DNA from: an uncultured Slackia sp.
Lineage (GTDB): Bacteria; Actinomycetota; Coriobacteriia; Coriobacteriales; Eggerthellaceae
Assembly: GCA_934646845.1 (NCBI GenBank)
Contig: CAKUEV010000017.1
Span: 1 to 17,023 of the forward strand
DNA length: 17,023 nucleotides
Reading direction: 5' to 3'
Part shown: piece by piece, positions 7,178 through 17,023 of the stretch
Numbering within the stretch: the stretch's first letter is position 1
Layout of the letters: every line of letters begins with the position of its first letter
Translations under genes and position numbers: made by a program
Notes under the pieces: generated by a model
What the model was told of the DNA's origin: nothing
Databases searched by the model: none
The model's input: the letters and a program-made list of their open reading frames with translations, nothing else

Positions 7178-8428
7178 CTATTCTGCCAGAAAATCGATGG
7201 CGTATTGCGCGGCAAGCGCCGCACCGTTTTTCAGAACGCTTTCATCGACCGTATAGTACCCGCTGTGCTGAGGATACACCGCATCAACATCGGGGTTGCG
7301 GCAGCCGAGGAAGACGAACACGCCGGGAACGATATCGAGGTATTCGCTGAAGTCTTCGCCCGCGAGGGTGCCTTCGTAATCGCTTACCGCCTCTTCGCCG
7401 AACAGCTTCACGACAGACTTACGGCAACGCTCGGCGCATTCGGAATCGTTCGACAGGCCGGCATTGCCTTCTTGATACGTGAGCTTCGCCTTCGCGTTGA
7501 ACGCTTTCGCCGAACGCTGGATAAGGTGCTCCAGGCGCTCGGGCATGGCTTTGCGCGTTTTGTCGCTCCATGTACGAATCGTGCCCGTAAGATAGGCCGA
7601 GCCTGCCATGATGTTGCGAGCCTCGCCGCCGTGGATTTCGCCCACGGTAACGACGAGGGGCTCGAATGGGGAAATGTCGCGGCTTACGAGAACCTGCAGC
7701 GCCACCACGATTTCGGCCGCAACCACCACGGCGTCGACGCCCTTGTGGGGCATGGAGCCATGGGCGCTCACGCCCTTGATGTCGACACGGAACCAGTCGG
7801 TGTTCGCCATGCGCTGGCCAGGTGCGCATGAGATGGTTCCCGCATCGACTTCGCTCCAAATATGCGTGCCGAAAATCGTGTCGACGCCATCGAGCGCCCC
7901 CGCCTTGATCATCATGCGGGAGCCAACGGAGCATTCTTCGGCGGGCTGGAATAGCAGGCGCACTTCGCCGTGAATTTCGTCGGTCATGCCCAGCAGAATG
8001 CGCGCTGCGCCGAGCAGCATGGACATATGGCAGTCGTGGCCGCACGCATGCATGACGCCCTCGTTTTTCGACGCATACGGAGCGCCCGTAAGCTCGGTTA
8101 CGGGCAGCGCATCAATGTCGCTTCGCAAGGCGATGCGACGGCGCGGGTTCCCTTCCGCGTCATAGGCGTCGGGCGCCGTGCCCTTAATGGTCGCGATAAT
8201 GCCGTTTTCGGGAACGCGAGTGTATTCAATGCCCATGGAAGCAAGGCGCCAGCAAAGGGCATTCGCCGTCTCGGTCTCTTTCAGCGACAGCTCGGGATGC
8301 TTATGGAAATAGCGGCGCTCGGCAATGAGTTCTTTCTCCATGCCCGCCGCGCGTTGCTTGATTTCCTCGATGACTTCCAAAGCCGCAAGATTTCGCTGCT
8401 TCTTTTTGGCCTTTCCAGCGCTCGCCAT
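7178..8428 (-). CDS. M20D-family metal-dependent amidohydrolase (N-acyl-amino-acid hydrolase type)
   Basis: The 416-residue protein has the normal length and full motif set of peptidase family M20D, which includes hippurate hydrolases, IAA-amino-acid hydrolases and N-acyl-L-amino-acid amidohydrolases. Seen in order: RRYFHKHPELSLKE (38-51), LRSDIDALPV (101-110), HACGHDCH (127-134, with likely metal ligands C129 and H131), QPAEE (161-165, catalytic and ligand glutamates), GTHIW with H189, the dimerisation-domain SAHGSMPHKGVDA (221-233), GTLAGEDFSEYL (353-364), and PQHSGYYTVDE with ligand H388. The N-terminus is lysine-rich and lacks a signal sequence, so a cytosolic enzyme is expected. AGAAGG lies about 8 bases before the ATG. 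The gene may share a transcript with the DUF3825 gene 65 bases downstream. Substrate cannot be told from sequence; release of an amino acid from an N-acyl conjugate is the family's usual reaction. Confidence 0.9.
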   Translation of the reverse strand: MASAGKAKKKQRNLAALEVIEEIKQRAAGMEKELIAERRYFHKHPELSLKETETANALCWRLASMGIEYTRVPENGIIATIKGTAPDAYDAEGNPRRRIALRSDIDALPVTELTGAPYASKNEGVMHACGHDCHMSMLLGAARILLGMTDEIHGEVRLLFQPAEECSVGSRMMIKAGALDGVDTIFGTHIWSEVDAGTISCAPGQRMANTDWFRVDIKGVSAHGSMPHKGVDAVVVAAEIVVALQVLVSRDISPFEPLVVTVGEIHGGEARNIMAGSAYLTGTIRTWSDKTRKAMPERLEHLIQRSAKAFNAKAKLTYQEGNAGLSNDSECAERCRKSVVKLFGEEAVSDYEGTLAGEDFSEYLDIVPGVFVFLGCRNPDVDAVYPQHSGYYTVDESVLKNGAALAAQYAIDFLAE

Positions 8429-8511
8429 GTCGCGTACCTTCTCTCGCCCTTACCGGCTTTTTACGTATTCCTCGGCCAACCCTAACACAAGCATGCGGCT
8501 CCAGCGGGCAA

Positions 8512-8532
8512 ATGGGCGCGAGCCGCGCCCAT
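8512..8532. promoter_or_regulatory. Perfect 21-bp inverted repeat upstream of the amidohydrolase gene
   Basis: ATGGGCGCG and CGCGCCCAT pair perfectly around AGC. The repeat lies 84 bases before the amidohydrolase start and about 100 bases past the rpoC terminator. No U-run of terminator type follows on the minus strand (ATTTGCCC), so an operator or leader hairpin is more likely. I could not place a convincing promoter nearby. Confidence 0.45.
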
Positions 8533-8602
8533 GATTCGTATCTTTGCCATAGTTTGCACCCGCCCGCCCCACCGTCGGCGCGAATGAGGCGCGCAGCAAA
8601 GA

Positions 8603-8614
8603 AGCATTTTGCAG
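8603..8614. repeat. Possible degenerate half-site of the recurring intergenic palindrome
   Basis: AGCATTTTGCAG is identical to 12 bases of the right arm of the palindrome at 16908-16938. The left arm is not recognisable here. Like the full copies, it sits shortly past a transcription unit's 3' end (18 bases beyond the rpoC terminator on the minus strand). A chance match is possible. Confidence 0.3.
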
Positions 8615-8631
8615 TAGGCTCCTGGCCTCAA

Positions 8632-8668
8632 ACGCAAAAATGCCGCCCCGGTTTCCCGGAGCGGCATT
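8632..8668 (-). terminator. Intrinsic terminator of rpoBC
   Basis: On the minus strand AATGCCGCTCCGG pairs with CCGGGGCGGCATT around a GAAA tetraloop, with one U-G wobble, giving a 13-bp stem, then TTTTTGCGTTT. It starts 27 bases past the rpoC stop. This is a textbook factor-independent terminator and marks the end of the rpoBC unit. Confidence 0.92.
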
Positions 8669-8695
8669 CTCATAAACGCTTACGCGATGCGCACG

Positions 8696-16663
<7,968 letters not shown>

Positions 16664-16702
16664 AGGTCTTCCTTCCTTTGGGGTAAAAAGACGATATTCT
16701 TA

Positions 16703-16736
16703 CCGTTTCGGCAGCCCTTTGGGCATACTTCAACGG
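16703..16736 (-). promoter_or_regulatory. Possible leader hairpin of rpoB
   Basis: An inner stem GCCC/GGGC (16714-16717 with 16721-16724, loop TTT) is nested in an outer CCGTT/AACGG pairing (16703-16707 with 16732-16736). It falls in the predicted 80-90-base untranslated leader of rpoB. The structure is short and may have no role. Confidence 0.25.
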
Positions 16737-16754
16737 CTAATTACGCAAACGAAA

Positions 16755-16783
16755 AATTTAAACACATTGAGAAATTAAGTCAA
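16755..16783 (-). promoter_or_regulatory. Candidate rpoB promoter, housekeeping-sigma type
   Basis: On the minus strand TTGACT (16778-16783) stands 17 bases before TAAATT (16755-16760). The first matches TTGACA at 5 of 6 positions and the second TATAAT at 4 of 6. An A-run (AAAAAAA) lies just upstream of the -35 site, where an UP-like element would be. The start of transcription would fall near 16748, leaving a leader of about 85 bases. Together with the terminator further upstream, this makes rpoBC at least partly independent of the preceding genes. Confidence 0.55.
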
Positions 16784-16907
16784 GACTTTTTTTCACGAAC
16801 TGTGTTGAGTTTCTGGTTTTAAAGATTTCCTTCAAGGGCTGGAACAGGCAAAACGGCATGCGACAATCTTTTAGTTACTTGGTTCCTCTTTGATAGTAAA
16901 GGCTTGT

Positions 16908-16938
16908 ACCTGTTAAAAGCTACGAGCATTTTGCAGGT
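16908..16938. repeat. 31-bp imperfect palindrome upstream of rpoB (copy 2 of a recurring element)
   Basis: ACCTGTTAAAAGCT and AGCATTTTGCAGGT pair at 11 of 14 positions around ACG. The 31 bases match the core of the palindrome at 2912-2942 at 26 of 31 positions, in the same orientation. It lies about 40 bases past an upstream terminator and about 125 bases before the rpoB -35 site. Confidence 0.7.
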
Positions 16939-16978
16939 GGCGGATTCAAAAAGCGGGACCCACAAGGACGGGATTGGG

Positions 16979-17009
16979 CAAGAAAAAAGCCGCTCTTTCG
17001 AACGGCTTT
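16979..17009 (-). terminator. Intrinsic terminator of the gene upstream of rpoB
   Basis: On the minus strand AAAGCCGTTC pairs with GAGCGGCTTT (one U-G wobble) around a GAAA tetraloop, followed by TTTTTTCTT. In the plus direction one pair becomes a mismatch and no U-run follows, so it serves a minus-strand gene ending beyond the right edge. Confidence 0.9.
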
Positions 17010-17023
17010 CAAGAAACATCCGC

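Larger units (their letters stand above)
16664..17023. other. Intergenic stretch upstream of rpoB (360 bases)
   Basis: Read on the minus strand, this gap holds the terminator of an unseen upstream gene (16979-17009), the palindrome at 16908-16938, the rpoB promoter candidate at 16755-16783 and a leader hairpin at 16703-16736. It is visibly more AT-rich than the genes, especially at 16740-16830. I see no credible coding region: the open frames here lack ribosome sites and run into the terminator. By the usual gene order, rplL would lie just beyond the right edge, but that is not shown by this sequence. Confidence 0.7.

Noticed and set aside
8482..8673. Minus-strand 63-residue frame after rpoC
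   Set aside because: It starts inside the rpoC terminator hairpin, lacks a ribosome site and is rich in Arg, Ala and Cys without any domain.
16819..17019. Minus-strand 66-residue frame upstream of rpoB
   Set aside because: It begins within the terminator at the right edge and has no ribosome site; the region reads as regulatory.

Overview
The window comes from a GC-rich bacterial chromosome, most likely an actinobacterium of the class Coriobacteriia (Eggerthellaceae-like). The pointers are an RpoB with actinobacterial features, an RpoC with a long acidic coiled-coil insertion after the first zinc site, a MurT/GatD pair and a type III glutamine synthetase. The placement is an inference from protein character, not a database match. 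All eight genes I accept lie on the minus strand, so transcription runs from right to left. I see no tRNA, rRNA, CRISPR array, insertion sequence or phage gene.

Right to left: the window opens with the terminator of an unseen upstream gene (16979-17009), a 31-bp imperfect palindrome (16908-16938) and a promoter-like site (16755-16783). Then come rpoB (GTG start, 1197 aa) and rpoC (1457 aa), where the rpoB stop directly abuts the rpoC ATG. rpoC ends in a strong intrinsic terminator (8632-8668). Next are an M20D amidohydrolase (7178-8428) and a two-part protein with a C-terminal DUF3825 domain (5331-7112), the latter closed by another terminator (5282-5316). Then type III glutamine synthetase (2997-5090), a large palindrome, a promoter-like region with a second palindrome and a leader hairpin, and the translationally coupled pair murT-gatD (676-2814). 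The left edge cuts a PAS-domain protein that appears to be entering a GGDEF-like domain.

Functionally, rpoBC encode the catalytic core of RNA polymerase. Glutamine synthetase makes glutamine, which GatD uses as the amide donor while MurT activates the lipid II glutamate, so neighbouring units connect nitrogen assimilation with cell-wall amidation. The amidohydrolase and the DUF3825 protein may share a transcript, but their substrate and role are unknown.

The most notable observations are these. RpoC carries a C-terminal module that aligns without gaps to the DNA-binding C-terminal domain of the RNA polymerase alpha subunit, including equivalents of E. coli alpha R265, N268, G296 and K298. 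The DUF3825 protein has a tandemly duplicated N-terminal domain I do not recognise. A 31-bp palindromic sequence recurs in two intergenic regions 14 kb apart, each just past the 3' end of one transcription unit and upstream of the next promoter.
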